DNA of 45,710 nucleotides from Neolewinella lacunae (lineage in GTDB: Bacteria; Bacteroidota; Bacteroidia; Chitinophagales; Saprospiraceae). Below, piece after piece: positions 1-8,845 of this stretch (position 1 is the first letter of the stretch; every line of letters begins with the position of its first letter). The notes below the pieces were generated by a model that made no database searches, was not told where the DNA came from, and was given only the letters and a program-made list of their open reading frames with translations. The stretch covers positions 1 through 45,710 of the forward strand of contig NZ_JACSIT010000096.1 in NCBI RefSeq assembly GCF_014349155.1, read 5' to 3'. Made by a program: the position numbers and the translations under genes.

Positions 1-1900
1 GGGGCCGTCTAAAAAGTCTACTAGGGGGGCATTCTGGTACAAAATACGAAAAAGTAGTATTTTGAGGCTGTTCCCATCCCCGTAGCCGATGAGCACAAAA
101 AGAGCAGTTTTCAAGCCTGACCTCCAGAACCAAGGCTTGCTATTCCCTCCACATCTTGCCGACATGGTACCGCCTCATCATAAGGCGCGGCTGATCAGCC
201 AGATTATAGATGGGATGAACATTGATTCGATCCTAAGCACCTATTTAGGAGGTGGCAGTAGCGCGTACTCTCCTCGGATGCTGCTTAAGGTGTTGGTTTA
301 TGCCTATTCTGATCGGGTGTACTCATCTCGTTCGATTGAGAAGGCTTGCTATGAGAACGTGTGCTACATGTGGCTAAGTGGGATGTCCACTCCCGATCAC
401 AATACGATCAATAACTTTCGCAAGCACCGCATGGGTGGCCGGGTAAAGGAAGTGTTTGCCCACGTTTTGTTGACTTTACATGAACAAGGCTATGTCAAGC
501 TGGATGATTACTTTTTAGATGGCACTATACTGGAGTCAGTAGCTGGCCGGTACACCTTCGTTTGGAAGTCAAACGTTGAGCGTTACAAGAAGTCGGTGCT
601 AGACCAGATAGGGATGATCGTTTCTCAGATTGACGCTTTATGTGAAAAAGCGGATAAAGAGGATGAGCAAGCTGCCGATGGGGATGATCAAGGGGACAAA
701 CTCAGCGACAGTGCAGCAGTCCAAGAAACGATTGATCGACTCAACAAAGCCTTAGAAAGTCAGTCCCCCAGCACCAAGGAGGAAGCCAAAGAGGTCAAAA
801 AGGCAAAGACAAAACTGAAAAACCTGGAGAGCAAGTCCTTGCCCAAACTCCAGGAATATGAGCGCCAGCAAGAATTACTGGGAGATCGGTCGTCTTACTC
901 TAAAACGGATCATGGTGCTACGTTCATGAGGCCCAAAGACGACCACTTGGGCAACGGGGAGCTAAAACCCGGCTACAATGCTCAAGTGGGAACGGAAAAC
1001 CACTTTGTTGTAAACTGGACAATGCACCAGACGCCTTCTGATGCGGCCTGCCTCATTCCTCATCTTGAAGACACCGAATCGATCTTAAGCCAAATCGGAT
1101 TGAACTTGCCCAAGGCCATTACAGCCGATGCGGGGTATGGCAACGAAGAGGCCTATCGCTATTGTGAGGGCAAGGAGATAGAAGCCTACCTCAAATACCC
1201 GGGCTATTACAAGGAAGAGCAAGGAGTACTTAAAGCGCCATTTGCGCCAAGCCAGTTATACTATAACGAAGAGCAAAATGTGCTGATATGCCCCATGGGT
1301 CAGCATATGACGTATTGTGGAGAGGGAGAGGAGAAAACAGCAAGTGGGTATATCCGTGAAACAAGTAAGTACAAAGCCGTCAATTGCATAGGCTGCCCCT
1401 TGCGCGGGATGTGTCATAAACAAGACGGCAACCGAGTGGTAACCATTAGCCACAAAGGTCAAAGCTATCGCCAGCAAGCCCGAGCTCGTCTGAGCACGAA
1501 AGAGGGTAGAGCAAAGTGCCTGCGCCGTAACGCAGAAGTCGAGGGCTTCTTTGGCAACTTGAAGGCCAATCTGGGAAGACGTCGGTTTACACTAAAGGGA
1601 CTTACGGGGGTTAACATTGAGATGGGCCTCCTTTCGATAGCCACAAATCTTCGTCGATTACATAAATTATCGATTGAGCAAGGGCGTAGTCTGCTTACTC
1701 CGGTCGTACAAAGGGCCCAAATGACCTAAAACGGCCCAAAAATCCGTCTAGACGGCATTTTTAACTCCCTGAAGGCCCACCCAGCATGTGGGGAGGCCCA
1801 AAAAAGGAACACATATTTTTTCTTAAATGTGTCAGAACGCAACCAGCACAGCCACCGTGGCGCACCCCACAGCTTTGGGGCTGACTTTTTAGACGGCCCC
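1..1900 (+). mobile_element. IS1182-family insertion sequence, complete
   Basis: The element begins at the first base of the window with GGGGCCGTCTAAAAAGTC and ends at 1883-1900 with the exact reverse complement, giving perfect 18-bp terminal inverted repeats. One intact transposase (89-1729) fills most of it. About 150 bp of non-coding sequence follows the gene, including the palindrome CCGTCTAGACGG at 1743-1754. The target-site duplication cannot be judged because the left flank lies outside the window. Both ends and the transposase are intact, so the copy could be active. Confidence 0.93.
89..1729 (+). CDS. IS1182-family transposase
   Basis: A 546-residue DDE transposase that would cut and join the 18-bp ends of the surrounding element. 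The N-terminal part (about residues 15-115) is the DUF772-type domain typical of IS1182/IS5-like enzymes (PRMLLKVLVYAYSDRVYSSR, then TPDHNTINNFRKHRM). Candidate catalytic acids are D in DDYFLDGTILES, D in ITADAGYGNEEAY, and E in NAEVEGFFGNLKANLG, followed by the conserved C-terminal RRRFTLKGLTGV. A charged, coiled-coil-like insert lies at about residues 175-265. A Cys pair (NCIGCPLRGMC) near residues 430-445 resembles the small zinc-binding patch of this family. Length is normal and there is no frameshift. The ATG at 89 is the only sensible start. Confidence 0.93.
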   Translation: MSTKRAVFKPDLQNQGLLFPPHLADMVPPHHKARLISQIIDGMNIDSILSTYLGGGSSAYSPRMLLKVLVYAYSDRVYSSRSIEKACYENVCYMWLSGMSTPDHNTINNFRKHRMGGRVKEVFAHVLLTLHEQGYVKLDDYFLDGTILESVAGRYTFVWKSNVERYKKSVLDQIGMIVSQIDALCEKADKEDEQAADGDDQGDKLSDSAAVQETIDRLNKALESQSPSTKEEAKEVKKAKTKLKNLESKSLPKLQEYERQQELLGDRSSYSKTDHGATFMRPKDDHLGNGELKPGYNAQVGTENHFVVNWTMHQTPSDAACLIPHLEDTESILSQIGLNLPKAITADAGYGNEEAYRYCEGKEIEAYLKYPGYYKEEQGVLKAPFAPSQLYYNEEQNVLICPMGQHMTYCGEGEEKTASGYIRETSKYKAVNCIGCPLRGMCHKQDGNRVVTISHKGQSYRQQARARLSTKEGRAKCLRRNAEVEGFFGNLKANLGRRRFTLKGLTGVNIEMGLLSIATNLRRLHKLSIEQGRSLLTPVVQRAQMT

Positions 1901-1912
1901 GAACCTGAATAA

Positions 1913-1949
1913 CCCCGGATGGAGGATGCGTAGCATCCGGAATCCGGGG
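1913..1949. repeat. Palindromic hairpin element between IS and mqnA
   Basis: CCCCGGAT at 1913-1920 pairs with ATCCGGGG at 1942-1949, and GGATGC pairs with GCATCC inside it around a GTA loop. This makes one long imperfect hairpin just outside the IS and downstream of the mqnA stop. It lacks a clear T-tract, so it may be a REP-like palindromic unit or a weak terminator for the mqn operon. Confidence 0.6.
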
Positions 1950-1995
1950 TACTCCCGCTAGGGTAAAGGGTGCTCGCCCGCTACTGAACTATGAA

Positions 1996-2820
1996 CTACC
2001 GAACTACTGAATTCCCCCCTCGCACGTAGGCCAAAAACCGCTCCATCGCCACCCGCTTCGGGGCATCGAGATTGTAATCGATGTGGTGAGTGAAGTACTC
2101 CACCAGGCTGAAATCCGGGTGCGGCGAAGAGAGCAGCAATTGCAATTCCGGCAAGTGGGCCATGCCTTCTTCCAGGGCGGCGTTGAAGCGGCGGAGGAAG
2201 TCTTCCTCCAGCGGCTTAACCGTTACCCAGGCGGCGAAGACGAAGGGCAAACCCGTGTGGTCTTTCCAGGCTGCGCCGAGGTCGTAGACGTAGCGAAACC
2301 GTTGGTCCAGGCCTATGGTGCGGTCGCCAATGACCAGCCCGCCCACGGTGCCGCCGATGCGTTCGATGTAGCCGTCTTCGGCTTCCAGGAAGGTCACGTC
2401 GTGCTGCCAGTATTCTTCCAGCAGCAGGCGGGTGAGCATCACGGAGGTGCGGCTGTGGTGATCGAGGTAGATCGCCGTCATTTCGTGGAGGGGGACGTCG
2501 CCGTAAACGCAAACCGTTGCCACTGCCCCATCCGAACCAATGCAGTAATCGCTGATCACGCGGGCGTTGGGCAGCTCGGGGATGACGGCCACTGGCACGA
2601 GGGCAATGTCGGCTTCGCCCGCCACCAGCCGCCGGGCGCACTCGCTCGGGATGGCCAGGTCCATGTACAACTCCGCCTGTACCTCCGAACGCAGCAAGCC
2701 GTAGAGCAACGGCTTGGTATTGAGGTAAGAAACGGCCACCAGGCGGTGGCGGGGAGCCAGATCGGCAGCGCTTGGTGCCTGGGTAGAAACCGGAGATTTA
2801 CTGGGGGGGAAGTTTACCAT
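1996..2820 (-). CDS. mqnA: Chorismate dehydratase MqnA (futalosine menaquinone pathway)
   Basis: MqnA removes water from chorismate to give 3-[(1-carboxyvinyl)oxy]benzoate, the first step of the futalosine route to menaquinone, in the cytoplasm. The protein has 274 residues and the periplasmic-binding-protein-like fold of the family. Recognisable blocks are VSYLNTKPLLYGL near residue 30, GEADIALVPVAVIPEL, DYCIGSDGAVATV and DHHSRTSVMLTRLLLEEYW. The ATG at 2820 gives about 25 more N-terminal residues than most homologues, with no internal Met to replace it. The start overlaps the end of the upstream phosphatase gene by 7 nt, which indicates translational coupling in an operon with mqnE and that phosphatase. 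The 3-prime end lies about 95 bp from the IS1182 copy. Confidence 0.9.
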   Translation of the reverse strand: MVNFPPSKSPVSTQAPSAADLAPRHRLVAVSYLNTKPLLYGLLRSEVQAELYMDLAIPSECARRLVAGEADIALVPVAVIPELPNARVISDYCIGSDGAVATVCVYGDVPLHEMTAIYLDHHSRTSVMLTRLLLEEYWQHDVTFLEAEDGYIERIGGTVGGLVIGDRTIGLDQRFRYVYDLGAAWKDHTGLPFVFAAWVTVKPLEEDFLRRFNAALEEGMAHLPELQLLLSSPHPDFSLVEYFTHHIDYNLDAPKRVAMERFLAYVRGGNSVVR

Positions 2821-3446
2821 CGGCTGGCCATTAATTCCGCCGGGAGGTGCGAACGGTCGTTTTGTAAATCAAAGTGCCAGGTGCCATCATCCTGGAGCTG
2901 ACCGCGCCACAAGCCCGTATTGCTGTGGATCCACTGATTCATCCGGTCGATGGGTTGGCCCATCATCAGGGTGACGAGCCCGCACATTGCCCGACCGTGG
3001 CTGCACACCAGGATCAGGTCTTCGGAGCGCTGGGCCAGGTGGTCCACGAAGGTCTGTAAGCGCTGCCCCATTTCCCGGGCGGATTCGCCGCCGCCAATCC
3101 GGCCATCGATTTCGCCCAGGGCCCAGGCGTCTTTGATGCGCTGGTACTCCTCGATGCTTTCCGGGGTGCCCTTTTTTCCTTCGTGATTACCCCAGGACAT
3201 TTCGTTGATGTTCGCGTGCTGCTCCCAGGGCAATCCCGCGGCAATGAAGGAATCTACCGTCTCCCAGGTCCGCCGCAGTGCGCTGGTCAGCACCACCTGA
3301 AACGGCATCTCCCGGTAACGCTCAAAGAGGTGACGGGCTTGTTCGCGGCCATGGTCGTTAAGGCTGGAGTCTACCCCACTGCCCTGGACGATGCCCTGGA
3401 GGTTGAAGTCCGTCTGGCCATGACGGACCAGATATACCGTTTTCAT
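2814..3446 (-). CDS. Histidine phosphatase (phosphoglycerate-mutase-like) family protein
   Basis: About 210 residues. The catalytic RHG signature is in KTVYLVRHGQTDFN at residues 2-15, the second motif is TSALRRTWET, and the second histidine is in LVCSHGRAMCGL. This is the histidine phosphatase superfamily, which hydrolyses phosphoesters through a phosphohistidine intermediate; the substrate cannot be read from sequence. The ATG at 3446 is preferred because the conserved strand starts immediately. An upstream TTG at 3485 would add 13 poorly conserved residues. It sits between mqnE and mqnA in the same direction and overlaps mqnA by 7 nt, so an auxiliary role in menaquinone metabolism is possible but is inference only. 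Confidence 0.85.
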   Translation of the reverse strand: MKTVYLVRHGQTDFNLQGIVQGSGVDSSLNDHGREQARHLFERYREMPFQVVLTSALRRTWETVDSFIAAGLPWEQHANINEMSWGNHEGKKGTPESIEEYQRIKDAWALGEIDGRIGGGESAREMGQRLQTFVDHLAQRSEDLILVCSHGRAMCGLVTLMMGQPIDRMNQWIHSNTGLWRGQLQDDGTWHFDLQNDRSHLPAELMASRW

Positions 3447-3496
3447 TGGCGGAAATGCTTTGGTTGGGGAATTAGAAAAGGACAATCGTGCGGGGC

Positions 3497-4684
3497 TTAT
3501 ACGACGGGTAAAGCGGTGTAGCCGCGGTACTGCTTTTCGTCGGAAAATTCTACGTCGCGGAAATCGGTAATGACTTCGTACAGCGTCCCCCGTTCGATGG
3601 GGTGGCGACCTACGGCGCGGATCATTTTGACAAGCTGCTCAGTGGAGAGGGCCGGGTTTTGCTCGGCACCGGCCATGGAATAAATCCGGGTGGTATCGTC
3701 GATGGTGCCATCAATGTCATCTACGCCAAAGGACAAACTCAGCTGGGCCGTGGTCTTCCCAATCATGGGCCAGTAAGCCTTGACGTGATCGAAATTATCC
3801 AGGTAGATGCGGCCGATGGCGTAGTTGCGCAGGTCTTCCACGACGGAGCTTTCACTCAGGTGGCTCAGTTCGTTGTTCTGGTTGCGGAACTTCAGGGGGA
3901 TGAAAGTCTGGAAGCCCCCGGTTTTGTCTTGCAGGGCCCGCAGTTGTTCCAGGTGATCAACCCGGTGCCAGAATTTTTCGATGTGCCCATAGAGCATGGT
4001 AGCGTTGGAGCGCATGCCCAGGTTGTGCCACACTTCGTGGATGCGCAGCCATTCGTCGCCCGAGCATTTGCCGCCGGCGATTTGGTCGCGGATCTCCGGA
4101 TGAAAGATTTCCGCGCCGCCGCCGGGCATGGATTGGAGGCCCGCTTCTTTCATCAGGGCCATGCCTTCCTCGTAGGAAATTTTGGCCTTCTTGAAGATGT
4201 AGTGGTACTCCACCGGCGTAAGGGCCTTGACGTGCAGATCAGGACGGTGGGCGCGAATTCTGCGGAACAGTTCGGCGTAAAAAGGCACGTCGTACTGCGG
4301 CAGTACCCCGCCAACGATGTGGACCTCGGTAACCGGCTGGTCATCGTACTTTTTGACGATGTCCATGATCTCTTCCAGGCTGTATTCCCAGCCATCTTCC
4401 CGCTTCTTGATGCGGCGGCTGTAGCTGCAAAAGGTGCAGGTGTAGAGGCACACGTTGGTGGGCTCAATGTGGAAGTTGCGGTTGAAATAGGTCTTGTCTC
4501 CGTGCTTTTCCTCGCGGATGAAGTTGGCCAGGGCACCCAGGTAACCAAGGGGGGCCTCCTCGTAGAGGTGCAGGCCTTCCTCGGGGGTGATGCGCTGGCC
4601 GGCGTACACCTTTTCGGCGATGGCACGCAGGCCGGGGGCGAGGCTTCGGTCACGCAGGACAGTAGAAATGCTGGCAGGGGTCAT
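3497..4684 (-). CDS. mqnE: Aminofutalosine synthase MqnE (radical SAM)
   Basis: MqnE joins the MqnA product to the 5-prime-deoxyadenosyl group of S-adenosylmethionine, giving aminodeoxyfutalosine. The radical SAM cluster motif CLYTCTFC lies near residue 80. The block GGGAEIFHPEIRDQI is typical of MqnE rather than MqnC. Later blocks SNATMLYGHIE and FIPLKFRNQNN also fit, and the length of about 395 residues is normal. The ATG at 4684 is preferred over a TTG two codons upstream. It is the first gene of an operon with a histidine phosphatase and mqnA, so two menaquinone steps are co-expressed. MqnB, MqnC and MqnD are not in the window. Confidence 0.93.
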   Translation of the reverse strand: MTPASISTVLRDRSLAPGLRAIAEKVYAGQRITPEEGLHLYEEAPLGYLGALANFIREEKHGDKTYFNRNFHIEPTNVCLYTCTFCSYSRRIKKREDGWEYSLEEIMDIVKKYDDQPVTEVHIVGGVLPQYDVPFYAELFRRIRAHRPDLHVKALTPVEYHYIFKKAKISYEEGMALMKEAGLQSMPGGGAEIFHPEIRDQIAGGKCSGDEWLRIHEVWHNLGMRSNATMLYGHIEKFWHRVDHLEQLRALQDKTGGFQTFIPLKFRNQNNELSHLSESSVVEDLRNYAIGRIYLDNFDHVKAYWPMIGKTTAQLSLSFGVDDIDGTIDDTTRIYSMAGAEQNPALSTEQLVKMIRAVGRHPIERGTLYEVITDFRDVEFSDEKQYRGYTALPVV

Positions 4685-4720
4685 GGGCAAAAGTTCATGG
4701 AGCTAGAACGCTCCAAATAA

Positions 4721-4740
4721 CTTTCAGTTTTTACTGAAAG
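4721..4740. terminator. Short hairpin between lectin gene and mqnE
   Basis: A perfect 8-bp inverted repeat, CTTTCAGT and ACTGAAAG, around a 4-nt loop, lies between the end of the lectin-like gene and the mqnE start. On the minus strand it is followed by TTATTT, so it could act as a weak terminator for the upstream gene or as an operator for mqnE. Confidence 0.4.
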
Positions 4741-4765
4741 TATTTATTTTCCTGGCATTGTGGCT

Positions 4766-5452
4766 TTAGTCGGGCTGGGCTTCGGCGAAGACCAGCTTTT
4801 TGATGCAGATGTCCTGGGCGTTGGTTTTGCGGCCGGTGGCGGCGGTGACGCCCCAGAACACTTTGGCCTTGCCTGCGAAGACTTCTTTGACGAGGTCGAG
4901 TTGGAGCAGGGCGCGTTCCTTGCCATCGAGTTGAACGGTGAGTTGCTTGCGGAAGGGATCCCACTGGATCCAGAGCAGGTGTTTGTTGCCGTCTTCGAGG
5001 TTGGGCACTTCGTTGGGGCCCACCAGGCTGGCGTAGTGGTGGGGTTGGCCGTTGACGGTGATGGCGACGTGGTCTCCGGCGGGATCACCGAGGTGGAAGT
5101 TCTGGTAAGTGTCAAACTCGATGCCCAGCGACGGGACCAGGCCAGCAAAACCCATGCCTTCGCCCCGGTAGCCGGTGCGCATGACGGGATGAAAAACGAA
5201 GCCGATCCCATCAGCACCCAGTTCATCGCGGTTGCCCAGGACCAGGCAGACGGTCAGTTCGAAGGGTCGCGTCAGGTCGATGGCCTTTTCGTACCAGGCC
5301 GAGCCGCTGGCGTACTGCGCATCAGGGGTCAGGCGGATGCACTCGTCGTTGAGGATGCGGGCCGTGCCGCCGAGCTGAAATTCCTGCACGCTCGATTGGG
5401 CGCTGACGCAGGATGCAAGGAAAAGGGATAGAGCAAGGAAAGTCAGGCGCAT
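4766..5452 (-). CDS. L-type lectin-domain lipoprotein
   Basis: About 228 residues. A lipoprotein signal peptide (MRLTFLALSLFLASCVSA, lipobox LASC) places it in the envelope. The mature part matches bacterial legume-lectin-like domains in the pattern LGADGIGFVFHP, then SLGIEFDTYQN, then DHVAITVNGQPH, the strands that carry the metal and sugar site in this fold. A carbohydrate-binding or adhesive role is inferred from the fold. The ATG at 5452 is chosen because it begins the signal peptide; an upstream in-frame extension has no signal-like sequence. It is followed about 80 bp later by mqnE, with a hairpin in between, so it is probably a separate unit. Confidence 0.8.
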   Translation of the reverse strand: MRLTFLALSLFLASCVSAQSSVQEFQLGGTARILNDECIRLTPDAQYASGSAWYEKAIDLTRPFELTVCLVLGNRDELGADGIGFVFHPVMRTGYRGEGMGFAGLVPSLGIEFDTYQNFHLGDPAGDHVAITVNGQPHHYASLVGPNEVPNLEDGNKHLLWIQWDPFRKQLTVQLDGKERALLQLDLVKEVFAGKAKVFWGVTAATGRKTNAQDICIKKLVFAEAQPD

Positions 5453-5840
5453 AAGGACAGTTTTTGGGGAAGACGGATACCCCCAATATACGGCAATCAC
5501 GCGAATTGGTTCAAGCAAACCCGGGTAAATGACCCCGGGGGTACGGAACATTGCTCGTTAGACATTGCCTGGCACCTGCGGCCGCGTCGTTTTAGTTCGT
5601 ATAGCAGTAGTTCGCCAAGGAACTCTACTTACTTCATGCAACTCCATGGGCTAAAACGAGCCGTACCGGAGGTCCACAGTTGGTCGGGCTAAAGCTGCGA
5701 CAATACCTTGTGCGCTGAACTCCGTGTAACTCCATGCCTAACTCCATGCAACTCCATGGGCTAAAAAACACCCGGGCGGGACGTCCGGAACCGGCGGACC
5801 ATCACACATCTGACATCGAACATCGTACATCACACATCCC
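5453..5840. other. Intergenic stretch rich in short repeats
   Basis: No gene is visible in these 388 bp. It holds one copy of the dispersed motif (GGCACCTGCGGCCGCGTC at 5571), two copies of GCAACTCCATGGGCTAAAA (around 5638 and 5747) with further CTAACTCCATG units, and a half-copy of the palindromic element seen in mod (GGGACGTCCGGAACCGGCGG near 5778). It ends in a run of ACATC-type trimers before the aminotransferase stop. Confidence 0.7.
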
Positions 5841-7046
5841 TTACTGCAGGTTGGCCAGTGCAGTTTTGATGCGTTCGATGGCCTTCGTCAGTTGTTCTTC
5901 AGAGGCGGCGTAGCTCAGGCGGATGCAGGCATCGGCGCCGAAGGAACTGCCGCCGACGGTAGCCACGTGGGCGTGCATGAGCAGGTATTCGGCCATCTCG
6001 TCGGAGTTATTGACAGTGATGCCCGCGTGGGATTTACCGAAAAACGAACTCACGTCGGGGAAAATGTAAAAGGCTCCCTGCGGCCGGTTGACGCGCAGTC
6101 CGGGGATTCCTTCCAGGCCTGCAATGATGAGTTCGCGGCGCTTGGCAAAGGCTTCGCGCATGGCGTGGCTGGGCTGCAAATCAGAGTTCAGCGCGTGTAC
6201 GCCGGCGTACTGCGCGATGCTGTTGGTGCCCGAGGTGCTTTGGCCCTGGAGCTTGCTGCAAGCTTCGGCAATTTCCTGGGGTGCACCGATGTACCCCAGG
6301 CGCCAGCCCGTCATGGCAAAGCCCTTGGAGAAGCCGTTGACGGTGATCGTACGGTCTTTAACTTCCGGAAAAGTGCCAATGGAGGCGTGAGCCCCCGTGA
6401 AGTTAATGAGTTCGTAAATTTCGTCGGCCACCACAAAAACGTGGGGGTGGCGGGCCAGCATTTTGGCCATGGCGCCGAGTTCTTCGGCGGTGTAGACCGA
6501 GCCGGTGGGGTTGCAAGGCGAGCTGTAGAGGATAAACTTGGTGCGGTCGGTAATGGCCGCTTCCACTGCCTCGGCGCTTACTTTGTAGTCGTCTTCAATG
6601 CCCGCGCCAACGATGACGGGCTTCGCACCGCAGAGTTCGACGATCGCAGAATAGCTCACCCAGAACGGGGCCAGGATGATGACCTCATCACCAGGATTGA
6701 GCAGGGCCTGGGCGACGTTGTAAATGGACTGCTTCGCACCAGTGCTCACCACAATCTGGGCGGGGGTGTAGTCCAGACCGTTTTCCCGCTTGAACTTATC
6801 GGAAATGGCTTTGCGCAACTCGGGGATACCGGGGACGGGCGTGTACTTCGTGTGGCCCGCGTCAAGCGCCCGTTTGGCGGCTTCCTTGATGTGTTCCGGG
6901 GTGTCAAAATCGGGTTCGCCGAGGCTGAGGCTGATCACGTCGTGTCCCTGGGCTTTGACTTCCCGACCCAGCTGGGCCATCCGCAGCGTAGCGGATTCTT
7001 CCATTTTTGATACCAGGTCCGATAGCGGAGAAGTAAGCATGGCCAT
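5841..7046 (-). CDS. Pyridoxal-phosphate aspartate aminotransferase (class I)
   Basis: A cytoplasmic aminotransferase of about 401 residues that interconverts aspartate and oxaloacetate, or related substrates, using 2-oxoglutarate. Family blocks are LSLGEPDFDTP near the N-terminus, STGAKQSIYNV, SSPCNPTGSVY, VVADEIYELI, the PLP-lysine block NGFSKGFAMTGWRLGY, and the C-terminal CIRLSYAAS with the carboxylate-binding Arg. The start is ATG at 7046 (MAMLTSPLSDLV). An in-frame GTG at 7196 would add 50 residues without family similarity. On the minus strand a -7 box TATTTTTG lies at 7091-7084, about 37 nt before the start. This is subgroup I-gamma AspC-like; exact substrate range is uncertain. Confidence 0.88.
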   Translation of the reverse strand: MAMLTSPLSDLVSKMEESATLRMAQLGREVKAQGHDVISLSLGEPDFDTPEHIKEAAKRALDAGHTKYTPVPGIPELRKAISDKFKRENGLDYTPAQIVVSTGAKQSIYNVAQALLNPGDEVIILAPFWVSYSAIVELCGAKPVIVGAGIEDDYKVSAEAVEAAITDRTKFILYSSPCNPTGSVYTAEELGAMAKMLARHPHVFVVADEIYELINFTGAHASIGTFPEVKDRTITVNGFSKGFAMTGWRLGYIGAPQEIAEACSKLQGQSTSGTNSIAQYAGVHALNSDLQPSHAMREAFAKRRELIIAGLEGIPGLRVNRPQGAFYIFPDVSSFFGKSHAGITVNNSDEMAEYLLMHAHVATVGGSSFGADACIRLSYAASEEQLTKAIERIKTALANLQ

Positions 7047-7253
7047 AATTGCAGTTTCTAAAAGTACGGGGGGATAATTTGCGCAAAAATAACCTAAGGC
7101 AGGCCTAAGAAAGTGGATATTATTCACCCGCTTTTCCGGTCGCCAACGGCCAGGCGCTTCCGTACTATCTCCAAAACGACAATATGTTACATCCACCCCC
7201 AGCAGGTACTGCCTTTTCCCTAAATTTGTGGACCAAAGCTACCGACTCTTCCC

Positions 7254-7934
7254 ATGCGTTTCCTTTACCTCTTTTTGCTGCCCCTCCTCTTCAGCGCCTG
7301 CGTGGGCGAAGACATCCTCGATGATTACGTCGCCCCCCAAATCCGCCTGCAAAACCCCGTGGCCAGCATTGAGGAGGGTACGAGTTACCAGTTCATTGCC
7401 GAGTTTTTCAATAACGTCGGCCAGGCAGAGGCCGTTACGCCAACCTGGACCTCAGCCGATCCTGACATCCTCAGCTTCGGCACCGACGGCCTGGCCAATG
7501 CCCTGGCTCCCGGAACCACGACCATTACGGTAGCCTACCAGGACGAGTTTGGTGAGACCGCTTCGACGAGCAGCAACGTTGAAGTAGGCCCCTCCACCGT
7601 GATCGTAGACGAACCCACCAAGCGTACGGGGACGGCCCGTACTACGAGCACCTACGTTTTGCGGGGCGACTTTGAACTCACCCAACTGCCTACGGGGGAA
7701 CTGAAGCTCGCTTATGGCGACGATTATACGGCTGATACCCGCCTGCCCGGCTTGTACATCTACCTCACCAACAACCCCAACAGCAACGCCGGAGCCCTCG
7801 AACTGGCCCGCGTCCGGGTGTTTTCCGGAGCCCACGAATACATCATCCCGGGCGTTGGGCTCAACGACTACAGCCACGTCCTTTACTACTGCAAACCCTT
7901 TTCGGTCAAGGTAGGCGATGGCCCGATCGAGTAA
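7254..7934 (+). CDS. DM13-domain lipoprotein with Ig-like (BIG2-type) domain
   Basis: 226 residues. The signal peptide MRFLYLFLLPLLFSAC ends in a lipobox (FSAC), so the protein should be an outer-membrane or periplasmic lipoprotein. Residues about 30-110 look like a bacterial Ig-like (BIG2) domain (TPTWTSADPDILSFGTDGLANALAPGTTTITV). Residues about 128-226 match a DM13 domain (LPGLYIYLTNNP, ARVRVFSGAHEYIIPG, HVLYYCKPFSVKVG). DM13 is suggested to be an electron-transfer or adhesion module with a conserved Cys, present here in YYCKPF. A TAAATTTG box at 7221-7228 lies 25 nt before the ATG. It is divergent from the aminotransferase gene. Confidence 0.82.
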   Translation: MRFLYLFLLPLLFSACVGEDILDDYVAPQIRLQNPVASIEEGTSYQFIAEFFNNVGQAEAVTPTWTSADPDILSFGTDGLANALAPGTTTITVAYQDEFGETASTSSNVEVGPSTVIVDEPTKRTGTARTTSTYVLRGDFELTQLPTGELKLAYGDDYTADTRLPGLYIYLTNNPNSNAGALELARVRVFSGAHEYIIPGVGLNDYSHVLYYCKPFSVKVGDGPIE

Positions 7935-8132
7935 GGTGGCAGCAGGCCGCACCCACTGGTGAGCTATGTACTAACGGGGGCGCGGCCGCAGGTGCAGGGG
8001 CAGTAACCAGGGAGCAATGGACGGCCCGCTGGAGCCAAATTGTGCCGATTTCTCGCCCGTCCATTGGGCTAAACCCGGATCTTTTCCGACCTTTACCCAC
8101 CCGGTCCCCTAAGCTGAGCCGGAAGGATAAAC

Positions 8133-8831
8133 ATGAATAAAGTAGTCAAAGACGCCGCTGCCGCCATCCAGGGCATCGAGTCTGGCATGACCCTGATGTT
8201 GGGAGGCTTTGGCCTCTGTGGCATCCCCGAACGAAGCATTGAAGCCCTGGTAGAGAGCGGGGTGAATGGCCTGACCTGCATCTCCAACAATGCGGGCGTG
8301 GATGATTTTGGCATTGGCCTGCTTTTGCAGCGCCGCCAGGTTAAAAAGATGGTCGCCAGCTACGTCGGTGAAAACAAGGAGTTTGAGCGGCAGATGCTGA
8401 GTGGAGAACTGGAGGTTGACCTCATCCCCCAGGGTTCTCTGGCCGAGCGATGCCGGGCCGGCGGTGCGGGCATTCCTGCCTTTTTTACCCCCGCTGGCTA
8501 CGGGACGGAGGTGGCGGAAGGCAAGGAAGTCCGGGTGTTCAACGGCAAACCCCACATCCTGGAAATGGCCCTGACGGCCGACTTTGCCATCGTCAAAGCC
8601 TGGAAGGGCGACCGTCATGGCAACCTCGTCTACAAAGGCACCGCGCGGAATTTTAACCCCGCCATGGCCATGGCTGGCAAAATCACCATTGCGGAGGTCG
8701 AAGAACTTGTCGAGCCCGGCGAACTCGACCCCAACCACATCCACACCCCCGGCGTGTTCGTCCAGCGCATCTTCCAGGGCAGCCACTACGAAAAACGGAT
8801 CGAGCAACGCACCGTCCGCCCCAAAGCCTGA
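8133..8831 (+). CDS. scoA: 3-oxoacid CoA-transferase subunit A
   Basis: The alpha subunit of a succinyl-CoA:3-oxoacid (acetoacetate) CoA-transferase, which moves CoA from succinyl-CoA to acetoacetate or related acids. 232 residues. The glycine-rich CoA-binding block [19 protein letters not shown] (residues about 21-39) and [19 protein letters not shown] are typical. The purine-rich GGAAGGA 8 nt before the ATG at 8133 is one of the few convincing ribosome-binding sites in the window. The subunit B gene follows after 14 nt, so the two are co-transcribed. Substrate assignment (succinyl-CoA/acetoacetate) follows the closest family and was not tested. Confidence 0.9.
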   Translation: MNKVVKDAAAAIQGIESGMTLMLGGFGLCGIPERSIEALVESGVNGLTCISNNAGVDDFGIGLLLQRRQVKKMVASYVGENKEFERQMLSGELEVDLIPQGSLAERCRAGGAGIPAFFTPAGYGTEVAEGKEVRVFNGKPHILEMALTADFAIVKAWKGDRHGNLVYKGTARNFNPAMAMAGKITIAEVEELVEPGELDPNHIHTPGVFVQRIFQGSHYEKRIEQRTVRPKA

Positions 8832-8845
8832 AAAGCAGCAACAGT

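Noticed and set aside
3602-4720. Plus-strand open frame of about 370 codons opposite mqnE
   Set aside because: Shadow of mqnE. The minus strand carries the radical SAM motif and the full MqnE signature.
5892-7010. Plus-strand open frame opposite the aspartate aminotransferase
   Set aside because: Shadow frame; no family features, and the minus strand has all PLP-enzyme motifs.
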